Assembly (NCBI GenBank): GCA_000969725.1
Contig: JXSR01S044558.1
Source of the DNA: Ophiothrix spiculata
Taxonomy: Eukaryota > Echinodermata > Ophiuroidea > Amphilepidida > Ophiotrichidae
Reading direction: 5' to 3' (one strand)
Length of the DNA stretch: 22,554 nucleotides
Positions 8,198 to 16,275 of the stretch are shown in pieces (within the stretch, counting starts at the first letter, position 1; each line of letters opens with the position of its first letter). The translations under genes and the position numbers were made by a program. Under the pieces are notes generated by a model. It had not been told where the DNA came from. It ran no database searches and saw only the letters and a program-made list of their open reading frames with translations.

Positions 8198-9395
8198 TAC
8201 GAGGGGGTATCAAAAAGTTTTGATCACCAAGGAGAAATACAGCCAGGAACATAATTTTATTACAGGACCCTTAAGTCATCTTTACCTAGCCACTGTGCAA
8301 TGTATTAACACATTTCTCCCACTTAAAACTGACTGTCCACAGACCAACTTTGTAGAGGTTCTCTTTTAGCCCAAAACACCCACATTGTACGAGGGGGTAT
8401 CAAAAAGTTTTAAACTTTACCCAGAAGGAAAGGCGCAAGTAACAAAATTTTATTATGGGATATTTTAGTCATCTTTACATAGTCAATGTGCAAAGTAACA
8501 CATTTCTTCCACTTTTAACTGATTGTCTACAGACCATTATTGTAGGGATCCTCTTTATTGAAAAAACTGATTTTAGATTTCAATGAAAATCAACTTTTCC
8601 AGGTCGGCCATGTTTTATTACACCATATGATATCATTCATGGACCGATTTCCATAATTTTGGTATTAATGGATAGAGGAAACCCTACTCATTACTATGGT
8701 ATCAAACAATTAAATTTTAGTGGTGCCAATAAGATTTACTGGGCTATATAACCCTTCATATGCAAGGAATTAATTACGCCGCATGTCTCAATTTCCTCAA
8801 TGCAGCTTATGTTTTAAGCGGGTAGATAGATGACATCAATCACCCCCTGTAAAGAAAGTAAAACTACCTATGAGACAATTTTTGCACCATAATGTACATA
8901 AAGCCGAGTAACTATTCTGACAAAATTTCATTGATATAGCTCAATATCTTCTGGGTAAAGTTTAAAACTTTTTGATACCCCCTCGTATTTCGCTAAAATC
9001 AACATTTTCAGGTCAGCCATGCTTTATTACATCGTTATGACGTCATATTTTGACTGATTTCCATAAATTTAGTATCAATGGAAAGAGGAGACCCTACCCT
9101 ACACTATGGTATCAAATATTTTAACTATGCATGTGTCTTCATAGAAATACTTGGCTGTAACGCTTCAAATGCAGGGATTTAATCTTGCCACATATCTGTA
9201 ATTTCTCCATGCAGTTATCTGGTTAGCGGAGGCAGGTTGTTGACATCTATCTACACCTATAAATAAAGTATAAATGCCATTGATTCCATTTTGCACCATA
9301 ATGTTCACAAGGACGCGTGACCATCCTGTCAAAAGTTCATTGATATAGCCTCTTCCCTTCTTGGTGATCTTAAAACTTTTTGATACCCCCTCGTA
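8198..9395 (-). mobile_element. non-autonomous mariner-like element (outer copy, interrupted)
   Basis: The element starts TACGAGGGGGTATCAAAAAG at 8198 and ends with the inverted sequence at 9372-9395, including the TA target dinucleotides. Without the nested copy at 8388-8987 it is about 598 bp. Reading the minus strand it keeps both ends of a transposase gene: ATG at 9020 followed by MADLKMLILAK, and near 8275-8360 a FKWEKCVN-like stretch resembling the usual mariner C-terminus. The catalytic middle is absent, so this is an internal deletion derivative. The minus-strand open frame at 9165-9443 is 5' leader sequence of the element, not a gene. Confidence 0.78.
8388..8987 (-). mobile_element. 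non-autonomous mariner-like element nested in the outer copy
   Basis: This 600-bp element has the same TACGAGGGGGTATCAAAAAG ends (8388 inward; 8964-8987 inverted) and sits at a TA within the outer copy. On the minus strand it starts MADLEKLIFIEI at 8611, and at 8514-8470 reads KWKKCVTLHIDYVKM. That resembles the end of mariner transposases (W.KC...G.YV). The distance from the right terminus to the ATG is the same as in the outer copy (about 375 bp), so both descend from one deletion derivative. It is younger than its host element. Confidence 0.8.
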
Positions 9396-10061
9396 AGTCA
9401 TAGTCTGACAAAATTGTGAGTTTTGCAGATTTGCAATGTTCATACCCCTTTATTAAACTCATAGCCAAATTACTTCAAAATATCTCAAAACTAATATTTT
9501 TTAATGTAGTTGCATTGGAAATGTACAAAATAGTTTTCTCGGTGTAGATATTCTGACAGGCCATGCTTTGAAGAATTAGAACTCTACTTTTTGGTGTCTA
9601 TGAATTTGAATCAAGTATCATTTTAAAGCTTTCTTCCTAAAGGTATACGTTTCAGATTTTCAAAAGGATTCAAAATTTTTCCCCTGAGTCCGAATTCAGA
9701 ATTTACTTCTTTAATGCTTTGTATCCACCATGATATTGAGACATTAAGATGACATTTTGCCAACCGGTATTACATGTGTGATTTTGTTACCTTCATATGA
9801 CATGTTAGTGCCTCTCCTCTTACAAGCCTTGTGTAAGTAAGTCCTGTCTGTTACTTGTGCCATAGGGGACTTTGTCTATACCAAATGTATATCGAGACTA
9901 TTCAATGCACTGTTTTCCAGATCCAATGATCACCAAATAAATCCATGCAATCAACTTTAGGGATAGAGAATTTCTGTCTATTTCGTTCAGTTATTCCAGA
10001 AAATTTGATCGGCATAGCTTGGGGCTGCTAGAAATAAGCTGTTTCATTTTCTGTCCATATA
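9396..10061. other. intergenic DNA without recognised features
   Basis: AT-rich, no repeat ends found. A donor-like GTGTAAGTAAG at about 9830 follows a 28-codon open patch, judged too short to call. Confidence 0.4.
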
Positions 10062-10563
10062 AAGGCCTAGATATACTTTGTCATTTTTGTAGTCATTTTC
10101 ATTCAGAATTTTTCTCATGGTGTTACATTTTCACCACTATGTTAAATTTTCATTCGGAATGAAAATTTTCATTTTGATTTTTTCTCATGGTGTAAAACTT
10201 TTGTCATGGAGTAAAATGTTTCACCATTTATGAAAATGTTTCATGATGGTGTTCAACGGGGCATAGATCGATCTCATTAGGTCGAGAACAATACCATAAT
10301 TACCTTGGTCTTTTCATTATAATCTGAAATATGTCCTTGACAGGTACTGTGGATTTTATTCTGCTGAAAAGAGTTTCTGATTATCCTCCAAAGAGAAACA
10401 TTTTCATTTGAAATTTTTATCACCGTCTTGATTTTTTATCATTCTATTTGTAGTTTTAGCGGATTATCCGGATCGATAATATCGTCTAGGAACTCGAGGT
10501 CAATATGCATTCAGCTTTATGGATTTTCAAGATGGTAAAAATGACAAAGTATATCTAGGCCTT
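10062..10563. mobile_element. 502-bp TIR element, AAGGCCTAGATATACTTTGT ends, TA duplication
   Basis: The 27-bp termini AAGGCCTAGATATACTTTGT.. and the inverted ..ACAAAGTATATCTAGGCCTT are perfect inverted repeats. TA flanks both sides (10060-10061 and 10564-10565). The interior repeats TTTTCATTC / TTTCTCATGGTGT words and has no transposase. TA duplication suggests a Tc1/mariner-type MITE. A truncated relative lies at 7113-7197. Confidence 0.7.
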
Positions 10564-10565
10564 TA

Positions 10566-11124
10566 GTGTTTAAAATAGATGACGAAAGTGGATCTTATAC
10601 TTTACACATGAATTTAAATCACAGCCTTTGAGTAGAAATATGTCATGGGGTTTATTGCAAAATGTTAAGGGCACTTGCCATGATGAATTATTGTTTACAA
10701 AGAATACAAGTTAACACTTCTATTGGGCTTGGTTGTGTTGTTTAGTGGCAATAAAGGCAAAAAGCCCTTCTTTGGCTTATTATTTTAATTTTTCTGGGCT
10801 ACAAAATATTTGATGGAGATACCTGAAATAGAGATGTGTGTTTGTTTGCTCTGTAGAATGGTATATGCTTTTATATTTTAGAATATGCTTTTAAACACTT
10901 GAAATACACATATAATCTTATAATTATTTGATCACACAAAATCCTTGCGATTGCAAATCCCTTTAATGTCAAGCCTTCATTTAACTCTTGAGTTGCACAC
11001 ATATTCCAAGCACTTATCCAGTCTAGTCATTTTCTTTAGGCACAAGTCAATACCATTGATCAAGTATACAGATACAAGTTTACTCAACGTTTACTCGATA
11101 CCTTACAGGTACATTTTGTTATGT
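10566..11124. other. intergenic DNA without recognised features
   Basis: Very AT-rich. The short plus-strand open frame at 10945-11190 has a random composition and no family resemblance. No repeats with clear ends. Confidence 0.4.
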
Positions 11125-11373
11125 GAGTGCAAGACAGTCGTATCTGCAATAGCTGCCATTTGTCATAAATTTAGATTGCACACTTTATAATCCCCAGTCT
11201 TGGGTCAGTGGTTCTTGAAATGGTTCTTCGGGTAACACCATCACCTGAAGAACCATTTCAAGAACCACTGACATAAGACAGGGAATTTTTGAGGGATTTT
11301 TTACATTCTTGTGACAAAGTACAAAATAAAAATAACTTAGGGCAGCCATTGCAGATACAACTTTCTTGCACTC
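11125..11373. repeat. nested fold-back palindrome with a 30-bp core stem
   Basis: Outer arms 11125-11157 and 11341-11373 match in inverted orientation at 30 of 33 positions (GAGTGCAAGA..TATCTGCAAT). Inner arms 11204-11233 and 11243-11272 match at 29 of 30 positions around a 9-bp loop. With some mismatches the inner stem extends to about 11193-11284, giving a hairpin of about 92 bases. Fold-back MITE is the simplest reading. The inner hairpin also has the size of a microRNA precursor. Confidence 0.65.
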
Positions 11374-11461
11374 AAATGACAATTGGGTTCTGGTTTTGTT
11401 ATTGGAGTGTCGCTGCTGACAGGATTTCCACTCAATGTGATATATGTGCTCTTAGGAGAAG

Positions 11462-11677
11462 GAAAATACATTTGAACTGTTACCTCAAGAGCGATATCAT
11501 GAATTCATTCTTCTTGAAGTGTAACTTCTACAGAGACAAATTTACACTGCTTTTCAAAAGAAAATACAATTGGAACTGTTACTTCAAGAGTGATATCATG
11601 AATTCATTCATTCGTCTTAAAGTATACCTTTTACAGAGACAAATTTACACTGCTTTTCAAAAGAAAATACAAAATAG
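11462..11677 (+). repeat. tandem duplication, period about 98-103 bp
   Basis: GAAAATACA..TTGAACTGTTAC, then a GATATCATGAATTCATTC block, then CAGAGACAAATTTACACTGC and TTTTCAAAA occur twice (11462-11559 and 11560-11662). A third copy begins at 11663. It produces the open frame at 11289-11768, whose repeated peptide is an artefact of the duplication. Confidence 0.7.
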
Positions 11678-11740
11678 GAGCGAGAGAGCTTTATGTTTAC
11701 AGTTACAAAAACTTCTCTTTATACTATTTCAAACTGTTTT

Positions 11741-11863
11741 TCCTCCTGCATTCAAAACTGAATTTTAAAAACATCTTGAAACCCTGTTGAAGATAAGCTT
11801 CCTTTGGCTTACTTGGTACCAAGTACCAAGTTGGGTTTCCTTGACGAAAGCTTAAACAAGGTG
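11741..11863 (+). repeat. SINE-like repeat, plus-strand copy
   Basis: TCCTCCTGCATTCAAAACTG.., AAACATCTTG.., AAGCTTCCTTTGGCTTACTT and GGTACC..GTACCAAGTTGGGTTT match, in opposite orientation, 13163-13295. The left part of the longer copy is missing, so this is 5'-truncated relative to it. It contains the near-palindrome ACTTGGTACCAAGT. Confidence 0.55.
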
Positions 11864-12018
11864 TTTTTTTTTAAATTTGCTTCAGTACCTGACATAAAGT
11901 CATAAATTACTTTACTACCTGTGAGGAAAAATAAAGAAATGTGACATTTTATTAGAATTATGCAGGACAAGATTTCTTTTCCATCAATGGGGCTATCTAC
12001 ACAGAGCACAAATCCAAA

Positions 12019-12575
12019 TTAACCCTTACCCCCTACCCACTTTTCCGTTCAGAAACTATCTCCTCGGAAATTTACAGATCAAAAATATCGGGTTTCCACC
12101 TGGGTTCTAACCCGGTACCTCCCGCATCCCCAGCCCATTATCACTATAGCCACCGATCAGGTGCTGCCATGGCAGCGATTTCGTGATCATTACTAACTCC
12201 GGTCTATGACGTATTCGGTCTTAGTCGATTTGCCTAACTTTGCAGAATGGCATTTTTTGGTATTTGGTAGGGTAAGGGTTAGTATAGACCCAAATCTAGG
12301 CGGACTTAACCCTAACCCCCTACCCCACTTTTCCGTTCAGAAACTATCTCCTCGGAAATTTGCAAATCAAAAATATCGGGTTTCCACCTGGGCTCGAACC
12401 CGGTACCTCTCGCATCCCAAGCCCATTATCACTATGTCTAGCCACCGATAAGGCGCTGCCATGGCAGCGATTTCTTGATCATTACTAACTCCGGTCTATG
12501 ACGTATTCAAAGTTAGTAGATTTGCCTAACTTTGCAGAATGGTATTTTTATTGTATTTGGTAGGGTTAGGGTTAA
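12019..12575. mobile_element. two tandem repeat units, TTAA-flanked, piggyBac-like MITE
   Basis: Two direct copies (about 12020-12281 and 12307-12574) share long identical blocks such as TTTTCCGTTCAGAAACTATC. Each begins TTAACCCTWACCCCCTACC and ends with the inverted GGTAGGGTWAGGGTTA. The outer boundaries are TTAA at 12019-12022 and 12572-12575. TTAA duplication with CCC..GGG termini is typical of piggyBac-type elements. A 25-bp spacer separates the units, and TTAG replaces TTAA at the inner right end of unit one. No transposase is present. The plus-strand open frame at 12206-12451 lies inside and is not a gene. Confidence 0.65.
12386..12447 (-). other. tRNA-like sequence inside repeat unit 2
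   Basis: On the minus strand TGGCTAGACATAGTGATAATGG is followed about 35 bases later by GGGTTCGAGCCC. These resemble the A box (TRGYNNAGTNGG-like, imperfect) and B box (GGTTCGANNCC) of an RNA polymerase III promoter, at tRNA-like spacing. Unit 1 has the same layout with GGTTAGAACCC, a changed B box. An acceptor stem is not evident, so this is a tRNA-derived or SINE-like module, not a tRNA gene. Confidence 0.4.
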
Positions 12576-12661
12576 TATGCATGTCCAAGATCCAGATCTC
12601 TGTAGACCGCTTTGGTGGAAGCTACACAAGTGTTGGATCTAGATCTGATGGTCGTGTAGCC

Positions 12662-12826
12662 TAGCCGCCGATCCAAGGCGGGGGGAGCGGAAAGGGCGTG
12701 CGCCCCGGCGTAAAATTGTCAAAATCCTGCAAAATCAGCCTGATTTGGTCAATTTTTTGTTATAAAAGCTGAAAAACACACCCTCCGCCCCCGTAAAATT
12801 CAGATCCTAGATCCGCGACTGTAGCC
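12662..12826. mobile_element. small MITE inserted in the exon, GTAGCC flanks
   Basis: The exon sequence GTAGCC is present on both sides (12656-12661 and 12821-12826). The inserted 159 bp has imperfect inverted ends (CGCCGATCCAAGG against CGCGGATCTAGGA, reading inward), followed by G/C runs, and a GGGCGTGCGCCCC palindrome. Its GC-rich ends contrast with the surrounding exon. The superfamily is not known. Confidence 0.6.
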
Positions 12827-13036
12827 AGTCTAAATGCAAAATGGCCTACAGAGATACACATTTATCTGAATTTGTATCTCTTGAAAGTAGCCCAAATTGT
12901 TTGCCGGTATGATGAGACAGCATATGGATATGACTACAGTGACTTCCTAATAGCTCACTATGTACATTTGAGGTGTATTGAGGAGGAGAAAGAGGAGGAG
13001 AGCCATGCATCATTCTGAACAATTTAAAGATGATGG

Positions 13037-13042
13037 AATAAA
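13037..13042 (+). terminator. AATAAA downstream of the split exon
   Basis: AATAAA begins 19 bp after the TGA of the disrupted exon, on the same strand. This supports the exon being the 3' end of a transcribed gene, although AATAAA is frequent by chance in AT-rich DNA. Confidence 0.35.
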
Positions 13043-13162
13043 AAGTTGTAAATAACCATGGTTGATCATCTAATTACCACGAATTGTCCGCCTATGAGGA
13101 AATGGCTCCTTCGTAGGATTGTTGTGTTTTCAATAAGGTGACTATATGAGGAAGCTACTAAA

Positions 13163-13440
13163 ATCATCTTGTTTAGGCTTTCACCAAGCCTAAACCCAAC
13201 TTGGTACATGCAAGTACCAAGTAAGCTAAAGGAAGCTTAACCTTAAACTGAGCTCCAAGATGTTTTAAATTCAGTGGTTTGAATGCAGGAGGAAGACCGG
13301 AGTACCTGGAGAAAAAACCTTGGAAGCGAGCTGAGCATGGACTGAATACCAAATGCTCATAAAGCAACGGGCCAGGAATCTGATCCGGGACCTCATTGAT
13401 GCAAAGCGAACATATCAGATCCTGATTAAAGTTCGCTGTG
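13163..13440 (-). repeat. SINE-like repeat, minus-strand copy with decayed tRNA-like head
   Basis: Reading the minus strand, a tRNA-like GGTCCCGGATCAGATTCCTG (a degenerate B box) is followed by TTTTTTCTCCAGGTACTCCG, CTTCCTCCTGCATTCAAACC and the block shared with 11741-11863. A tRNA-like head plus a constant body is the usual SINE plan. The minus-strand open frame at 13173-13526 spans this repeat and is not a gene. Confidence 0.5.
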
Positions 13441-14003
13441 GATTTAATTTTATTAATTTTGTAGAAGGTTTTAATTTTGTAATAATAGTAAATGCTTGCA
13501 CAGATTAAAATTAAGACGTTTGACATTAAAAAAGTTAAAATGTGTAAATCAAAAACACACTAACCCTCAAATCAGCTAAAGAGGTATAGTGAAAGCAGTT
13601 CCTATTTTATTGACTATGATTATGATTATGCATATCTTAAGATGTTCACATATTTCATGTGAATGCAGTGAAGTTCATTTCCCATCTTGAGAGTATGTTA
13701 ACATAAAAAAGCAAATTTTAATGAATTTTTCTAAAACCGTTCAGTTTAACCCACGCTCTGCTTGAAGATCTGAATATTTGTGCATCACTTTGTACCCAGG
13801 CTAAACACACACATCATAAAACCATAAAACATGGTTGTATGAGCTTCATCATGCATAGACCATATATTTTCCTCCTACACAATTTTATGAACAGGTGTAT
13901 AGAACGGCAAAGAACAGCGATTCTACTGTGAACAATAATCACATGATTATATGAGGGATGTGCTGGCAAGATTAGCAGCAAGTCGCAAAATTCAAAATTG
14001 AGT
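13441..14003. other. intergenic DNA without recognised features
   Basis: AT-rich. A short GATTAT tandem at about 13616-13630 is the only local repeat. No coding patch or repeat ends found. Confidence 0.4.
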
Positions 14004-14262
14004 TTATGGCATATTTTAATTATCTAAAATCTCAGCTTTCGAATGATATATATATAATATGTCACACTTTCTTTCTCCATTCAGAGATCAAAATACAAAG
14101 CAGTCCGTTGAAAATGTGGCGTTAGAAATAAGCTTATGGTATATTTAAATTATGTCTATAATATCAGCTTTCAAATTATATCCTTTCTTTCTCCATTCTC
14201 CATTTAGAGACCAAAATACAAAGCAGTCCATTGAAAATCTGGCAATAAAAATTAGCTGCAAA
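14004..14262 (+). repeat. tandem duplication, period about 130 bp
   Basis: TTATGGCATATTTTAATTAT.., CAGCTTTC.., TTTCTTTCTCCATTC, and AAATACAAAGCAGTCC..TTGAAAAT occur at 14004-14133 and again, diverged, at 14134-14262. There are two copies only. Confidence 0.6.
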
Positions 14263-14325
14263 TTGATTTTAAAATCACTGATGACTATTAGTGTATGATA
14301 GTTTAGTTTAAATGGTTATTATGGG

Positions 14326-14514
14326 TCAGGCTTGGTGCAGACTCCACTATCGTATAGAATATTTTGCTTAGAATATTCCATGCTGACGACAAAATGACGT
14401 AGGTCATCGTATAAAACACACAGTTATATTCGATGACCTATGTCATTTTGTCGTCAGCATAGAATATTCTAAGCAAAATATTCTATACGATAGAGGAGTC
14501 TGCACCGGGCCTCA
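14326..14514. mobile_element. 189-bp near-perfect hairpin element
   Basis: Arms 14334-14409 and 14431-14506 are inverted copies of 76 bp with three mismatches around a 21-bp loop. With three more mismatches they extend to 14326 and 14514. The arm starts GGTGCAGACTCC and contains CTATCGTATAGAATATTTTG and CTGACGACAAAATGAC. There is no coding. A fold-back MITE is likely; the near identity of the arms suggests recent insertion or constraint. Confidence 0.8.
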
Positions 14515-14539
14515 CAACTCAATATTATACCAGAATTTG

Positions 14540-14641
14540 TCAACGGAACTGTGATTCCTCAACTTGCCCGCCAAAATGGTGTCCTGCTCCATATCTGATT
14601 AAGTCTATCTCGCTAATCTGAGTAGGAATAGATTCAGAAGT
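14540..14641 (-). other. possible terminal exon, 33 codons, unrecognised
   Basis: On the minus strand an acceptor-like CATTACCTTGCAG (AG at 14643-14642) is followed by an open frame reading SIPTQISEIDLIRYGAGHHF and then GGQVEESQFR, with TGA at 14542-14540. The codon texture is protein-like, but the stretch is short and no partner exon was found. It could be chance. Confidence 0.2.
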
Positions 14642-15295
14642 CTGCAAGGTAATGCTTTTTGTAGATCTTAGAAAATTACAAAAGCAAAGAAAGAATATAT
14701 GAATTTGGTCAAGTCGTATTCATTACACTTTACAAACTTTAGTAAGTTTGCATGTTACACATATTTATTCGTATTATACCCACATTTTTATAGATCAAAA
14801 CCACGTTTACATCATTTTTCAATTACGTCATCATGCAAAGCAATGAAGCATGATATTTTGATGAAACCTTTGGAAAATGTAGAAGACTTATCCACTATTG
14901 TAGGAAAGCTGTTGGTTTTATGAAAAATTATGATTTAACATTTTTTCTGATTTTTTTGAAACTGGGTATAAATCATTCGTGGACACTCTGAGACAAAAAA
15001 GTAAGGTTGTGCAAATTAATTAGTTCTAAACCTATGAAGGAAATGACACCCAGGTACATTTATTAAGCTAATGTGATCATCTCATTTAAAAAAGACTGGT
15101 AGAAAATGCAAAAAAAAATTGCAAGTATGGTTTACAATCTGTAACAGCCGATGACACCAGGCATGGATTCTTATAAGCTGAAAATCGGTCTTTTAATAGA
15201 GGTGTCCAGTGTTGGTCATAAATTGCACCTTTAAACTTCCAATGGCACCTGTATCTTTGCAAACTTCCTCTATAGGCAGACAGGAGTACCTGTCC
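14642..15295. other. intergenic DNA, no recognised gene
   Basis: The plus-strand open frame at 14699-14923 ends with a somewhat protein-like stretch (KHDILMKPLENVEDLSTIVG). It lacks splice context and family resemblance. No repeat ends recognised. Confidence 0.35.
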
Positions 15296-15618
15296 CCTGG
15301 GGGGGGGGGGCTCACACAAGTATAATGATGCAGGAACAGCGTGACCACAGTTTTTCAAAACACCCCCTAAAGGGTGAAGGGTTCTGAAGCCAAAATATAC
15401 CCTTTTCCCCCCTATTCACACCCAAATCGGGATTTTATCGATACCGTGTTCACAACTAGGGTTTAAAAAAGTACCATATTTCTTGAAAATTGCTGTTTTT
15501 GATACCTGCCCTAAACAGTGTCACCTGATTCACCCTTCAGTCCTCAAAAACAACCATAATTCACCTTTTTCTTGGTCACGCTATGTCTGCAACATTGTGT
15601 TTGAGTGCCCTTCCTCCG
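15296..15618. mobile_element. G-run MITE with imperfect 35-bp inverted ends
   Basis: CTCACACAAGTATAATGATG..AGCGTGACC (15311-15346) is inverted, with several mismatches, as GGTCACGCTATGTCTGCAAC..GTTTGAG (15574-15605). Outside these lie a G-run (15299-15310) and CCTTCCTCCGG. The interior has spaced CACCCTT / AGGGTG and TTTAAAAAAGTACC-type words and no coding. The minus-strand open frame at 15086-15358 overlaps its left end and is spurious. Confidence 0.5.
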
Positions 15619-16270
15619 GAACTTGTCCATGGAACATGACACAGTCTTCTTGATTATTCAATTTCTATCTTTTTCCACATATTTGTCTTGTAGGCTTGTG
15701 GTATTTCTACATGACTTTGTAACACAGGGGTGTGATTTTATCAATACCTGTGACGTACACAATCCTTGCAAGGCCCATTACAGCATACCATTTAGGCACA
15801 TTTTACCGCTATTTCTCTCATTCTTTAAGCTGAATACCAACAGATATCTGCAAAGAAAAGAATAAAAATACAGGAAATTAAATCACGACTGTGAATCCCT
15901 TGAGCCGACGGCAATACAATGACATCAATCTGTCTGTGAATAGCTGCAATTTACTTAGAAACTAGGATGCTAATAGAGGCAAGAAGCTCGTATTTGATGC
16001 CAATTAAGACCATATACAGACAAATTATTGGATTTTCTGCTTGTCAGGAAATAGAAAAAGAAAGTACACTTGTAAGATTGTCAAGAGGCAGATAAGGGCA
16101 ATGCAGAAATGAGATGATTTCTACAACTGATTATCAAGTTGTGAATGGCAATTTGATCAAAATTTTTGAAATAAAATTAAGGCTTAACATAGTCTTGAAT
16201 GAGCTAGCAAATGTTTGATGCCACAAGTCTTTGCCGTTATTATTAAGGCTAAATCATGTTTATTCCATCT
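15619..16270. other. intergenic DNA with weak open patches
   Basis: Plus-strand 15605-15865 contains CDVHNPCK, which resembles an EGF fragment, but no other cysteines of a domain follow. A second open patch near 15970-16097 (ARSSYLMPIKTIYRQIIGF) lacks context. Neither is called as a gene. Confidence 0.3.
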
Positions 16271-16275
16271 TTCAT

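Larger units (their letters stand above)
11966..13018 (+). pseudogene. unrecognised terminal exon split by two transposon insertions
   Basis: Segments 11966-12018, 12572-12661 and 12827-13018 read as one frame of 110 codons plus TGA (13016-13018) once two insertions are removed. Segment one follows an acceptor-like TATGCAG and includes DFFSINGAIYTEHKSK. Segment two includes ISVDRFGGSYTSVGSRSDGR. Segment three includes AKWPTEIHIYLNLYLLK, YDETAYGYDYSDFLIAHYV and an acidic IEEEKEEE tail. AATAAA lies at 13037-13042. The first insertion (553 bp, not a multiple of three) is bounded by TTAA. The second (165 bp) is bounded by GTAGCC and brings an immediate in-frame TAG at 12662. I do not recognise the family and see no upstream exon. 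As the DNA stands the gene cannot be read through unless both insertions are spliced out. Confidence 0.6.

Noticed and set aside
9165..9443. 92-codon minus-strand open frame
   Set aside because: It lies mostly within the right arm and leader of the outer mariner derivative, upstream of its own MADL start.
12386..12404. GGGTTCGAGCCC B-box-like site as a functional tRNA gene
   Set aside because: There is no acceptor stem pairing, no proper anticodon arm, and the sequence is repeated with mutations. It is tRNA-like only.
12206..12451. 81-codon plus-strand open frame
   Set aside because: It is wholly inside the TTAA-flanked repeat units.
13061..13147. 28-codon open frame starting MVDHLITTNCPPMRK
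   Set aside because: Too short, no context, and just beyond the AATAAA of the disrupted exon.
15605..15865. CDVHNPCK stretch resembling an EGF domain
   Set aside because: The remaining cysteines and glycines of an EGF domain are absent.
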